A model generated the notes under the pieces. The model had not been told where the DNA came from. It ran no database searches and saw only the letters and a list, made by a program, of their open reading frames with translations. This document shows, one piece after another, positions 38,947-48,241 of a stretch of DNA of 64,000 nucleotides. The position numbers and the translations under genes are program-made. The stretch comes from Affinundibacterium seohonense. GTDB taxonomy: Bacteria; Pseudomonadota; Gammaproteobacteria; Burkholderiales; Burkholderiaceae_D. The stretch lies in contig NZ_JACOFW010000005.1 of NCBI RefSeq assembly GCF_014284305.1, positions 205,840 through 269,839 of the forward strand, in the 5' to 3' direction. The stretch's first letter is position 1, and each line of letters begins with the position of its first letter.

Positions 38947-41900
38947 TTAGAACTCATAACGCAAAGTAGCTTGGATTGCCCATTGAGATTCGCCCTTGAT
39001 TTGACGAGTATCATAGCCTTCAACGGTTGAACGAACGTTATAGACATACTTACCTTGTGGATCTAAACCAGCGTAATCCACAAAACTACGCGCTTGCCCA
39101 CCACCACTTTGGAAACCAACTTCGCTAATACGACCCCATTTTTTGTTTAACAAATTGCCAAAGTTAAACAAATCCAAAATGAAGACCGCTTTGTTGTTCT
39201 TGTAAAGTCCAGGCAACTCTTGTGTGAAACGCATATCAATACTATTGGTCCATGGCGCGAAACTAGCGTTACGTTTCACCACACCGCCCGCAGCATTCAT
39301 CAAGTCGGTGTTTTGATTCACAACATTCCAGAAACGTGTTTCATTCGTTTTATCCGTCGCAGTATCGCCTCGGAATACAACTTCACCAGAACCAAACGCT
39401 TTTGGTATGTACATTAAATCGTTACCGCCAACGCCATCACCGTTCAAATCGTTGTTGACAGTCCAGCTGTATGGCTTACCACTACGACCTTCATAAAACA
39501 CGCCAAACGTACTCTTCAAAGTAGCAAAGAGGGACTTTTGCCAAGTCATACTCATATTGATACGGTCTTTTACTAAGTAAGACGAGTTCGAAGCGATTTT
39601 CTCATTCGGATTGAGAGCCGCACGTGCTGCCCAGTTAGAGTTAGCGACGGAGGATGTCAAGCCGCTCACTTCAGTTGCTTCAGTGTAAGTGTACGCAGCG
39701 TTCCAACCAAAACCACTTGAGATAGGCTTAGTCAAAGACAAGGTCACTAAATTACCGCCACCTTCACTGGTTTTTGCCGCCAAGAGGACATTGTTGTAAT
39801 TAGGATTGCTCAAAGCCTTGGCGCGGAAACCAGCACAAGCGCCCGAAGTTACCGTACCACCTGTAGCAGTCCAACATGCTGGGTTATAACCCTGTGGCGT
39901 GTAGAACAACTGACGACCATCGGTACCAGTCTTGGTTGCGTCACCCAAATTCAAATGTTGGTAGTAAATCGCTTGCTTGTTGCGAGTATTCAAATATTCC
40001 GCACCGAAAATCAATCCAAACCATGGCAATTGATGATCAAAAGCCAAATTGCCTTTCCATACCGCTGGCTGGCCTAGACCTGGCTGCAAGAAATCGACGT
40101 TAGCAGCTGGAGTTACACCAACAAAATTAGTTGGCTGCTTGGTTGGATCCATGCTGAATGTACCATCAACGCCTGGACATGCGGCAAAGCCGGATGTACC
40201 ACAACCAATGACTCTAGTTGCAACACCCGTATTTGAGAATGGATTGGCTAACCAAACATTCGCGGCAGCACCCTGGAACAAGCCAAGACCACCACGGACT
40301 TGTGTCAAACGTGCGCTTTCGATTGCGTAGTTAAAACCAAAACGTGGTTGAACTAAATTTTGACCATCGATCGTCTGCGTGTTATCCAAACCGAATCCAC
40401 CAGATTGACGAACACCCGTTGCAGCGACGCCAGCAATCATTGGCGCTGCAGCTGCCGCGTTTGCCAAAGGACGTTCACTAATGGACGGCGCATCTAAACG
40501 TAGGCCATACATGATTGTCAGACTACGATTAATCTTCCATGTGTCTTGAATGAAAGCACCTGTGTTCTTCAAAGTGAATTTGGCAATCGCATTATCTAAA
40601 GAACCACCAGCAACCGGTACTTGAACAATATAGCTATTTGGGCGGCCACGACTAAAGTTTTCTAGCACTGCGGCTTCGACTTGGGCTGCGGTTGCCTTAC
40701 TGCAATCGATCGCGCCAAAACTGTAGTTTGTTGTGGAGGTGCTGCTTGTACAATTGAAATTGTAAGTCCCGTTCACGTTTTGCAAAAACGCGTTATAGAC
40801 TTCATTGTTACTGTAATCGCCACCGAACTTCACTTCGTGGTTACCAACATTCCAGTTGGCGCCGAAATACACATCGGCTGTTTTGGTACGCAAGACGTTA
40901 TTTTGACGACTAGCTTCTGTACCAAAATTCAGGAATCGAGATCCTGTACCAATTGTGCTTGGCGTACCAGCTGGTAAGGCACCTGCGAAATTCAAACCGA
41001 TCGATGGCAAATTCGCGTTGTTTTTAGGGACGCTATCATTATCGCGTGAGGACACTTTGAATTCGGTTGAAAATTGCGGTGTCCAGTCAGAGAACACTTG
41101 CGCAACGACAGATTCAACCGTTTTATTCTGGCTCCACCAGTATGAACTTAGAGACAAACCGCTAGACGAAAATCCTGCGAATGTTGGCTCTTTTTGTTCA
41201 GTTTTTGAATAACGGAAATTAGCGCGATGATCGTCATTGATGTTCCAGTCAATCTTGATCAAAGCATCTTTTACCACCAATTCAGTACCTGCTGGAATAT
41301 CGACAGAACCGATATCCGCACCGTATTTATTTTTCGCTACCGCTTGTGCACCAGAAATCGCTGATGGTGTAATGCCGACGTTCGTTTGTGCGCTACCCAA
41401 TGGACCAAAAGATGGTGCGGTACGGCTGCTATTCAATTGCTCAAGACTAGCAAAGAAAAATAATTTATCTTGAATAATCGGGCCGCCAAAAGTAACACCT
41501 TTGACTTGATCTTTAAAGCCAGGCGGATCGAAGTAAGCACCGCTGGTATCGTTAAAGCGCTTACCTACAAGACTGAAGTTACGGAAAACGTAGTAAGCAC
41601 TACCTTTAAAATTATTCGTACCAGATTTGGTTACCGCATTGATATTAGCCCCGGTATAACCCTTTTGCGTCACGTCATAATTAGAGACGTTAACTTGCAC
41701 GGATTGAATGGCATCAATCGAAATTGGTTGTTTTGCCGTTGGCAAACCATTGGCTTCCAAACCAAACGTATCGCTGATACCAACACCATCAATGGTGATC
41801 GAGTTATAGCGTGAGTTTTGACCGCCCGCTGAAATCTCACCACGTTCTTTATCAGTTTGCGAAATACGTGGATCGGTACGTGCATAGTCAGCCAAGTTGC

Positions 41901-42366
41901 GCTGAATCGAACCTAAAGCGGCCAACTCTCTGGCACCAATGTTTGTGCCTGTACCCATGGTGCTGCTGTTGAATTTTTCAGGCTTATTCGCACTTCCGGT
42001 AACTTGCACAACTTGTACCGCACTGCCGATAACGGCATCGACGTTCGCAGTTTCAGCTAATTGGATAAATACGTTTTCACGCTTTTCGGTGATGCCGTCT
42101 TGTGTGATCGTAATTGTGTAAGGACCGCCAACGCGCAAACCGCGCGTCATATAACGCCCTTGTGCATCGGTCACGGTGCTGCTAACCGAACCGGACTCAG
42201 TGTGGACTATCGTCACTTTCGCACCAGCCACTGGCTTACCAACATTGCTAGTGACTAAACCACCAATACCCGACGTCGTGTTTTGCGCGATTGCCGGCAC
42301 TGTAGACAGTGCGATTGCTAGACTAAACGCGAGTTTCGTCAAACGAAACTTTTGCTGTTTGTTCAT
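38947..42366 (-). CDS. Oar-like TonB-dependent outer-membrane receptor
   Basis: This 1139-aa protein has a signal peptide (1-27, ...TVPAIAQ) and an N-terminal carboxypeptidase-regulatory-like beta-sandwich (about 30-110: GIGGLVTSNVGKPVAGAKVTIV...TDAQGRYMTRGLRVGGPYTITI). A plug domain follows (about 125-260, with YNSITIDGVGISDTFGLEANGLP), then a 22-strand barrel ending ATLRYEF. This plan matches OmpA-related (Oar) receptors, whose substrates are mostly large polymers or peptides. GGAG precedes the ATG. Its position directly before secreted nucleotidase, nuclease and deaminase genes suggests uptake of nucleic-acid fragments or nucleosides, which is inference. Confidence 0.9.
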   Translation of the reverse strand: MNKQQKFRLTKLAFSLAIALSTVPAIAQNTTSGIGGLVTSNVGKPVAGAKVTIVHTESGSVSSTVTDAQGRYMTRGLRVGGPYTITITQDGITEKRENVFIQLAETANVDAVIGSAVQVVQVTGSANKPEKFNSSTMGTGTNIGARELAALGSIQRNLADYARTDPRISQTDKERGEISAGGQNSRYNSITIDGVGISDTFGLEANGLPTAKQPISIDAIQSVQVNVSNYDVTQKGYTGANINAVTKSGTNNFKGSAYYVFRNFSLVGKRFNDTSGAYFDPPGFKDQVKGVTFGGPIIQDKLFFFASLEQLNSSRTAPSFGPLGSAQTNVGITPSAISGAQAVAKNKYGADIGSVDIPAGTELVVKDALIKIDWNINDDHRANFRYSKTEQKEPTFAGFSSSGLSLSSYWWSQNKTVESVVAQVFSDWTPQFSTEFKVSSRDNDSVPKNNANLPSIGLNFAGALPAGTPSTIGTGSRFLNFGTEASRQNNVLRTKTADVYFGANWNVGNHEVKFGGDYSNNEVYNAFLQNVNGTYNFNCTSSTSTTNYSFGAIDCSKATAAQVEAAVLENFSRGRPNSYIVQVPVAGGSLDNAIAKFTLKNTGAFIQDTWKINRSLTIMYGLRLDAPSISERPLANAAAAAPMIAGVAATGVRQSGGFGLDNTQTIDGQNLVQPRFGFNYAIESARLTQVRGGLGLFQGAAANVWLANPFSNTGVATRVIGCGTSGFAACPGVDGTFSMDPTKQPTNFVGVTPAANVDFLQPGLGQPAVWKGNLAFDHQLPWFGLIFGAEYLNTRNKQAIYYQHLNLGDATKTGTDGRQLFYTPQGYNPACWTATGGTVTSGACAGFRAKALSNPNYNNVLLAAKTSEGGGNLVTLSLTKPISSGFGWNAAYTYTEATEVSGLTSSVANSNWAARAALNPNEKIASNSSYLVKDRINMSMTWQKSLFATLKSTFGVFYEGRSGKPYSWTVNNDLNGDGVGGNDLMYIPKAFGSGEVVFRGDTATDKTNETRFWNVVNQNTDLMNAAGGVVKRNASFAPWTNSIDMRFTQELPGLYKNNKAVFILDLFNFGNLLNKKWGRISEVGFQSGGGQARSFVDYAGLDPQGKYVYNVRSTVEGYDTRQIKGESQWAIQATLRYEF

Positions 42367-42522
42367 AATTAATACTCCAAAGGTAAATAAACAGTTTTAT
42401 ATAAAAGACAAAAATTAGTTACAGCAGATATCGATATTTCCGCGCAAAAGACCTCCATTTCACCGCACTTTTGCTTCAACTCGATGACAGGCACATTTTT
42501 TTATTAGAGGGTTTATTCGAAT

Positions 42523-42545
42523 ACCACATGATTGTGGTTTTTTAA
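42523..42545 (+). terminator. Plus-oriented hairpin with T run below the oxygenase gene
   Basis: ACCACA (42523-42528) pairs with TGTGGT (42533-42538) and is followed by TTTTT on the plus strand. All nearby genes are on the minus strand, where only an A run precedes the stem. It may stop antisense transcription or be a chance structure. Confidence 0.35.
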
Positions 42546-42554
42546 TCCGAAAAT

Positions 42555-43397
42555 TTAAACTTTAGAATGTATTTCCTGCAATCTCTCGGTTAAATACGAA
42601 CCAGCAGTATGGCGTTTTGATAAGACCACTTCTGGTCGCGGATGCAAAAATAAGGGCAAAGAAACGCGCGATTTTTTCGCCTCGTCGCCAGTCGGATTTA
42701 ACACGCGATGGATGGTCGATGGATAATAACCATCCGATGCTTCTTGCAGCATGTCGCCGATATTCACGATCAACATACCAAAGTCACAGGGCACATCGTG
42801 CCACTCACCATCTTTACCAACCACCTGCAAACCCGCTGCAGTCGCCGCTGGAAGAATTGTCAATAAATTGATATCACCGTGGGCTGCCGCACGGACTGCG
42901 CCGGGCTCTTCATCGCCTTGTAGTGGCGGGTAATGCAAGACGCGTAACAGCGTCTGTTCGCTGCCAGTAATCATCTGTGACAGTGGCATGGAATATTTGG
43001 CCTTCACTGCAGGTGGCGTGTATTGCTCGACCCATTGCAATAATGTCGCAGCCAATTCCGCCCCTTCTTTGTAATATCGACTGGCGGCATCTGATACTTC
43101 CGCTGGATAACGGCCCCAAGGATAAATGTGATAGAACTCTTTCAAATCTCGCTTGGTATTTCCCTTCGCGGTTTCCGATACCGCAGGCGAAAAATATCCA
43201 TCAAATTTTTGCGGATCATAAGCGTATTGATGCTTGGCTTCATTTTGAAAAAATCCATACCATTCATCGTAAACCGTGTTCAATAATTGCTGCGGCAAAG
43301 GATGATTGGTGAGCACACCAAACCCGGTATTGTGCAAACTTTCGGCAAAATCTTTGGCCGCTGTTGGGCTCGTAAAATCGACAGGCGTAATCAACAT
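42555..43397 (-). CDS. Isopenicillin-N-synthase-like 2OG/Fe(II) oxygenase
   Basis: This 280-aa protein starts at the ATG at 43397 with GAGGAG upstream. The N-terminal DIOX_N part has FAESLHNTGFGVLTNHPLP. The double-stranded beta-helix core has the iron triad H173-x-D175 (AAHGDINLLTIL) and H230 (STIHRVLNP), and R244-x-S246 (SRVSLPLFL) for the 2-oxoglutarate carboxylate. Relatives include 2OG dioxygenases of varied substrates and thymine/nucleoside-type oxygenases in fungi. It lies 56 bp after the nucleoside hydrolase gene, as the last gene of the nucleoside transporter unit, so a nucleoside, base or ribose-derived substrate is plausible but unproven. Confidence 0.85.
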   Translation of the reverse strand: MLITPVDFTSPTAAKDFAESLHNTGFGVLTNHPLPQQLLNTVYDEWYGFFQNEAKHQYAYDPQKFDGYFSPAVSETAKGNTKRDLKEFYHIYPWGRYPAEVSDAASRYYKEGAELAATLLQWVEQYTPPAVKAKYSMPLSQMITGSEQTLLRVLHYPPLQGDEEPGAVRAAAHGDINLLTILPAATAAGLQVVGKDGEWHDVPCDFGMLIVNIGDMLQEASDGYYPSTIHRVLNPTGDEAKKSRVSLPLFLHPRPEVVLSKRHTAGSYLTERLQEIHSKV

Positions 43398-43453
43398 CGC
43401 TGACTCCTCAAAATATGTAGAACTATTGTCTATGCTCTGCAGCACCGCACAAC

Positions 43454-44449
43454 TTACGATACCAGTGGGGTGCGTAACCAATCTGATTGCAAAGTTGATT
43501 CAATCAGTGCCAAGCACTGCGCCGTATCGACTTGCAGACAAACCTGCGTTTCTGGTCGATGCGTTTCCCAGCCTGACTGTGCGTAGGCCAAAGCACCGCC
43601 ATGTCTATCCATCATGGTCTGTCCATTGCCTAGGCCATCGAGTTGTACCCGCACCCGTCCGTCTTGGGTTTGGAACAATTCAGGTGCGACCAAATAGACA
43701 AAGGCCAAAATGTCATGACAATAGCAAGCGTGACCTAAATCAGGACGGGCGCTTTGATAGAAATCGCAATAAAAATTCACCGCGTGCAAGAGTGTCGTCA
43801 TCGCCGGGTGCTGCTGATGATGCTGCGCCAAACTGGCAAAATAAGTCGACTCCAATATCACTCTATGCGTGACGTCAAGGCCCACCATCGCCAACTTCCA
43901 GCCTGCGCTAAAGACCAAGTCGGCAGCATGCGGATCGTTCCACACATTCGCCTCTGCCACTGGCGACACATTACCTGGCTCGATCACAGTACCTGCCATC
44001 AGCACCACTTGTTTAATCAATGTAGGCAGTTGCGGCTCCATCTTCAGCGCCAAGCCTAAGTTGATCAAAGGACCGACCGCGACTAGCGTAATTTCGCCTG
44101 GATATAACCTTGCCATCTTCACGATAAACTCAGCGGCCGACATCGCCTCGGCTTGCCCCGTATGCGTCAGACGTGATGGCAAATTTCCCAAACCATCATC
44201 GCCGTGAATAAAGCCCGGTGGTTTGCCTGCCGCCTTCATCAGAGGCATGGCTCCGCCCTCAGCGACCGGAATCGTGACCCCCGCCAAGCGCGTCAAATAC
44301 AGCGCATTCGCGGTCGCCTGCGGCACCGTGACATTACCAAAGGTGGTAGTAATACCGACCACTTCAATCGCTGGATGCGCCATCGCGAAGTACAAAGCCA
44401 TCGCGTCATCCACACCTGGATCGGTATCAAAAATAACTTTATGTGACAT
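43454..44449 (-). CDS. Inosine-uridine-preferring nucleoside hydrolase
   Basis: This 331-aa enzyme cleaves the N-glycosidic bond of ribonucleosides to base and ribose. The calcium site is FDTDPGVDDAMAL (D8, D10, D14, D15) and the second ligand region is VAEANVWNDPHAADLVF. It has no signal peptide, so it is cytoplasmic. The start at 44449 is preceded by ACGAGACG. It sits 61 bp behind the second permease gene of a BMP-type nucleoside transporter, so it would act on imported nucleosides, with ribokinase and uridine kinase encoded just upstream. Confidence 0.92.
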   Translation of the reverse strand: MSHKVIFDTDPGVDDAMALYFAMAHPAIEVVGITTTFGNVTVPQATANALYLTRLAGVTIPVAEGGAMPLMKAAGKPPGFIHGDDGLGNLPSRLTHTGQAEAMSAAEFIVKMARLYPGEITLVAVGPLINLGLALKMEPQLPTLIKQVVLMAGTVIEPGNVSPVAEANVWNDPHAADLVFSAGWKLAMVGLDVTHRVILESTYFASLAQHHQQHPAMTTLLHAVNFYCDFYQSARPDLGHACYCHDILAFVYLVAPELFQTQDGRVRVQLDGLGNGQTMMDRHGGALAYAQSGWETHRPETQVCLQVDTAQCLALIESTLQSDWLRTPLVS

Positions 44450-44510
44450 AGTCGTCTCGTTAAATAAACTCAAATTAAATCAAACTCAAATCTTGTTCAC
44501 TTAGGTCGGT

Positions 44511-45479
44511 CTATCGTGATTTCACGAACGGCACACCGAGCGCCTTTGGTCCCACCGATTTTGCCATCACGCCAGCCAACACGACCACAGTCACCACGAA
44601 TGGCAGCATCTGTATCAATGAGCCCGGAATCTGTCCAACCACAGGGAAAGCTACGCCCTCCATCTGAATTTGTAAGGCGGCGAAGAAGCCAAACATCAGG
44701 CAGCCGAGCGCTGTTTGCAAGGGACGCCAATTACCAAACACCATCGCCGTAAGCGCCAAAAATCCATTACCCGCCGACATATCACGCAAGAAAAATCCGC
44801 TCTGCACGATGGCCAGATAAGCCCCTGACAAGGAACACAAAACACCACCACATAGCAATGCCAAATAACGGGTTTGAGCGACATTAATGCCGGCCGCATC
44901 CGCTGCATGCGGATTCTCGCCAACAGCACGTAAGCGCAAGCCAAAACGGCTATGATTGATCAGCCAATGCAGACAAGGAATGAGCGCGAATGCCAGATAC
45001 ACGAGCACAGTATGTCCGCCCAAAAATTTACCGAGCAACCAATTCAAGGCAGGGATTGTTGACCACCAGTCAGCGAATGGAAAATTCCAAACCGCAAAGC
45101 GCGCCGCGCCCAAATCTGGGCTACGACCACCGAGTTGAAAGAAGTATTGCGCCAACACAAACGTCAGACCCGACATCGCGATATTGATGGCAATTCCAAA
45201 CACCAGTTGATTGCCTTTTTGATTGATTGCGACATAGCCTTGCAAGAGTACGATCAGGCACGACACTAAGATCCCTGCAGCAACGCCGAGATAAGGATTT
45301 TGCGTCGCATAGGTACAGGCTGCAGCGACGAAAGCCGATGCCAGCATCTTGCCTTCCAAGGCCAAATCAATGATGCCGCTACGCTCTGCAAACACGCCAG
45401 CAAATGCGGCAAACAACAGCACCGGTGCGCTGCGGATAGTCGCCACCAAGATCGTAGAGAATTGAAAATCATCAAACAT
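44511..45479 (-). CDS. Nucleoside ABC transporter permease (YufQ/NupQ-like)
   Basis: This 322-aa polytopic protein of the branched-chain-permease type shows ATIRSAPVLLFAAFAGVFAERSGIIDLALEGKML at its start, the family signature (NxxxEGxM-like), and GLRLRAVGENPHAADAAGINV, the coupling loop contacting the ATPase. About eight to nine membrane helices are seen. The start at 45479 overlaps the previous gene's end by 8 bp, so the two permeases are translationally coupled. Confidence 0.92.
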   Translation of the reverse strand: MFDDFQFSTILVATIRSAPVLLFAAFAGVFAERSGIIDLALEGKMLASAFVAAACTYATQNPYLGVAAGILVSCLIVLLQGYVAINQKGNQLVFGIAINIAMSGLTFVLAQYFFQLGGRSPDLGAARFAVWNFPFADWWSTIPALNWLLGKFLGGHTVLVYLAFALIPCLHWLINHSRFGLRLRAVGENPHAADAAGINVAQTRYLALLCGGVLCSLSGAYLAIVQSGFFLRDMSAGNGFLALTAMVFGNWRPLQTALGCLMFGFFAALQIQMEGVAFPVVGQIPGSLIQMLPFVVTVVVLAGVMAKSVGPKALGVPFVKSR

Positions 45480-46560
45480 TGTTGCCCCACTTTCTATTGA
45501 GCAAACGCGAGAGCGCAGGCGCATACATGTTTTCCATGGCGCCACAGAACAAAATAATTAAACCTTGAATAAACACGAAGGTTTCAGCGGGGATATTCGA
45601 TTTCTCTAACGACAAATCAAAGCCACCCTGAATCAAAATACCAAACAGCAGCGCCGACATAAAAATACCAACCGGATGCTGACGTCCCATCAAGGCCACC
45701 GCAATGCCAATAAAACCTGCACCGCTAGTAAAATTCAAACTCAAATAATGCATGGAGCCAGCCAAACTATTCATTGCGGCGGCACCAGCAAATGCGCCCG
45801 ACACGAGCATCGTGACAATGATCACGGTAGCAATCGAAATGCCCGCATATTGCGCTGCGTGCGCGCTCTTGCCTGCGGCACGTAAGGCATATCCCCAACG
45901 CGTGCGCCACACGATCAAGCCGTAGGCAAACAAACAAATCACGGCGCAGATAAACGTTAAATTCAAAGGCGTATCGCCTAAGGCCGGAAGCAAAGAATTC
46001 AAACGTGGTAACCAAGCATTTTCGGCAAACACGCGACTGGCAGGATTTTGCTCGCCCACAGGAATCATGTAAGTAATGATGATGAAGTTCATCAAGGACG
46101 CGGCAATGAAGTTAAACATGATGGTCGTCACCACCACATGACTACCACGCTTCGCTTGTAAATAACCGGGGATAAACGCCCACGCCGCACCAAATACGGC
46201 AGCCGCGCTCATGGCGAGGGGAATCAAAATCCAGGCGGGCAAACTGGCATCAAATTGCAACATCACCAAAGTCAAACCCAAGCCGCCTAAATACATCTGC
46301 CCATCACTACCAATATTAAACAATCCGGCCTGCATCGCGATCGATACTGATAGACCAGTAAAAATAAAAGTGGTGGCATAAAACAGGGTATAGCCGAATC
46401 CTTCGACGTTGCCGAGCGCACTGCGCAACATGATGCCGAGTGCTTCAATCGGACTTTCACCGAGTAGATAAATCACGCCGGCGGCGACCAACATCGCCGA
46501 CAGCAAATTCAACATAGGGAGAGCGACATTGGTCGCCCAGCGAGGCAAATCTGAATTCAT
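45472..46560 (-). CDS. Nucleoside ABC transporter permease (YufP/NupP-like)
   Basis: This 362-aa membrane protein pairs with the 322-aa permease. It has the conserved FTGLSVSIAMQAGLFNIGSDGQMYLGGL block, the motif IPGYLQAKRGSHVVVTTIMFNFIA, and the coupling loop WGYALRAAGKSAHAAQYAGI. About ten helices are predicted. Its start overlaps the ATPase stop by four bases (ATGA), and its own end overlaps the next permease gene by eight. Confidence 0.93.
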   Translation of the reverse strand: MNSDLPRWATNVALPMLNLLSAMLVAAGVIYLLGESPIEALGIMLRSALGNVEGFGYTLFYATTFIFTGLSVSIAMQAGLFNIGSDGQMYLGGLGLTLVMLQFDASLPAWILIPLAMSAAAVFGAAWAFIPGYLQAKRGSHVVVTTIMFNFIAASLMNFIIITYMIPVGEQNPASRVFAENAWLPRLNSLLPALGDTPLNLTFICAVICLFAYGLIVWRTRWGYALRAAGKSAHAAQYAGISIATVIIVTMLVSGAFAGAAAMNSLAGSMHYLSLNFTSGAGFIGIAVALMGRQHPVGIFMSALLFGILIQGGFDLSLEKSNIPAETFVFIQGLIILFCGAMENMYAPALSRLLNRKWGNNV

Positions 46561-48077
46561 TTGTGCAAACCACCCATTAACAAACCAATACGTGTCGTGT
46601 CGTAATCGGCGATCGACAACTCGCCCGTAATACGTCCACCCGACATCACTAAAATACGATCAGCCAAAGCTCGGATTTCTTCCAGCTCGGCTGAGACTAG
46701 GAGTATTGCCACACCAGCGTCACGCAATGCCAGCAATTCTGTGTGTATGCGTTGTATGGTGCCAATATCGACACCACGCGTCGGCTGCCCGACTAACATC
46801 AGCGTAGGGCGTGCTGCAATTTCACGCGCCAACACGATTTTTTGCTGATTGCCGCCAGATAATTGTGACAGGCGCAAATGCGAATCCAACGGACGTACTT
46901 CAAATTGCGCCAAGAGAGCATCACTGAGCGCGACACACTTCTTTTTATCTAAATAAATTTGGGTGCTTTGCTGACCCAGCAAAATGTTTTCCCAGACGGG
47001 GAATTCCTTAATCACGCCGTCACGCAAGCGATCTTCTGGTACATGCGAGACGCCTAATTTACGTAACTTGGCAGCGAGTGTCGGATCTTTTTTCTCAAAA
47101 TTTAGGCGGGTATCGTGGATTTGCACATTGCCGCTAATTTTGTCGCCAGGCTGATTGCGCATGCCCGCCAAAATCTCTAATAGCTCGGATTGACCATTGC
47201 CTGAAACTCCAGCGATCGCCACAATTTCACCAGCTTGCACGGAGAAATTCACAGCACTCAATAAGTGCACGCCCTGGGCGTTTTGCAAACATAAATCGTC
47301 GACTTGCAATACGCTGACACCCGCACTCAAAGGCTGACGTGGCAATTCGGTCGCTACACTACGACCAACCATTTTATAGGCCAAGTCTTCCTGATTGGTG
47401 CTAGCTGTTTCTACAGCAGCAACCACGCCACCTGCGCGCATCACCGTAACCGCATCGGTGATCGCCAAAATCTCCGGCAGTTTATGGGTGATTAAAATCA
47501 CCGTTTTACCCTGCTGTTTAAACAAACGTAAAATCACAAACAAGGCATCAGCTTCTTGTGGCGTCAACACCGCTGTCGGCTCATCCAAAATCAAAATATT
47601 CGCATTGCGATAGAGTTGTTTCAGAATTTCCACCCGCTGCTGCTCGCCCACTGAAAGCGTATTGATGCGCGCGTCGAGCTTGATCTCTAATCCATAATCG
47701 GCACACAGGCTGGCCAACTCCAACGCAATTCGGCTGCGCTGTGAACGTAGGCGAAAACCACCTTCCATCCCCAGCATAATATTGTCCAATACTGTCATAT
47801 CTTCGACCAGCATGAAGTGCTGATGCACCATCCCAATGCCGAGTTCAATCGCGGCATGACTATTACGGATGTTCCGCACTTCGCCATGAATGAGGATGTC
47901 ACCGGCATCGGCCTGATAATACCCATACAAAATACTCATCAGGGTCGATTTACCAGCACCGTTTTCACCAATAATGCCGTGTATCGTGCCTCGCGCAATC
48001 GCAAAGCTGACGGCGTCATTCGCCAACACCTTACCGAAGCGCTTTGAAACTTGACGAAATTCTACTGCTGTGGACAT
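46557..48077 (-). CDS. Nucleoside ABC transporter ATP-binding protein (double domain)
   Basis: This 506-aa protein is a fusion of two ABC domains, as in YufO/NupO and sugar importers of the RbsA type. Domain 1 has Walker A GENGAGKST and signature LSVGEQQRVEI. Domain 2 has a degenerate P-loop GVSGNGQSE, signature LSGGNQQKIVLARE and PTRGVD. A degenerate second P-loop is normal in this family. The start at 48077 follows TTTGAGAAT; the frame extends to 48146 without support. It is coupled to the permease genes by overlap and preceded by a hairpin after the binding-protein gene. Confidence 0.94.
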   Translation of the reverse strand: MSTAVEFRQVSKRFGKVLANDAVSFAIARGTIHGIIGENGAGKSTLMSILYGYYQADAGDILIHGEVRNIRNSHAAIELGIGMVHQHFMLVEDMTVLDNIMLGMEGGFRLRSQRSRIALELASLCADYGLEIKLDARINTLSVGEQQRVEILKQLYRNANILILDEPTAVLTPQEADALFVILRLFKQQGKTVILITHKLPEILAITDAVTVMRAGGVVAAVETASTNQEDLAYKMVGRSVATELPRQPLSAGVSVLQVDDLCLQNAQGVHLLSAVNFSVQAGEIVAIAGVSGNGQSELLEILAGMRNQPGDKISGNVQIHDTRLNFEKKDPTLAAKLRKLGVSHVPEDRLRDGVIKEFPVWENILLGQQSTQIYLDKKKCVALSDALLAQFEVRPLDSHLRLSQLSGGNQQKIVLAREIAARPTLMLVGQPTRGVDIGTIQRIHTELLALRDAGVAILLVSAELEEIRALADRILVMSGGRITGELSIADYDTTRIGLLMGGLHK

Positions 48078-48200
48078 ATTCTCAAATGTAATTGGGGCTT
48101 TCCTGACCACTGCTCTGTTCATACAGCGATGAACGCGGTGAGTCACTCACAAACTTTGTCGATAAGACAGCAGATTCGCAGGAAATGAATTTGGATAAAG

Positions 48201-48233
48201 TAAAGCCGCAGCGTCATTACAGACTGCGGCTTA
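48201..48233 (-). terminator. Hairpin between binding-protein and ATPase genes
   Basis: AAGCCGCAG (48203-48211) pairs with CTGCGGCTT (48224-48232), ten bases past the binding-protein stop, with only a weak T-rich tail on the minus strand. It could act as a processing or attenuating hairpin, which would raise binding-protein output over the membrane components. Confidence 0.55.
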
Positions 48234-48241
48234 GCACGTGC

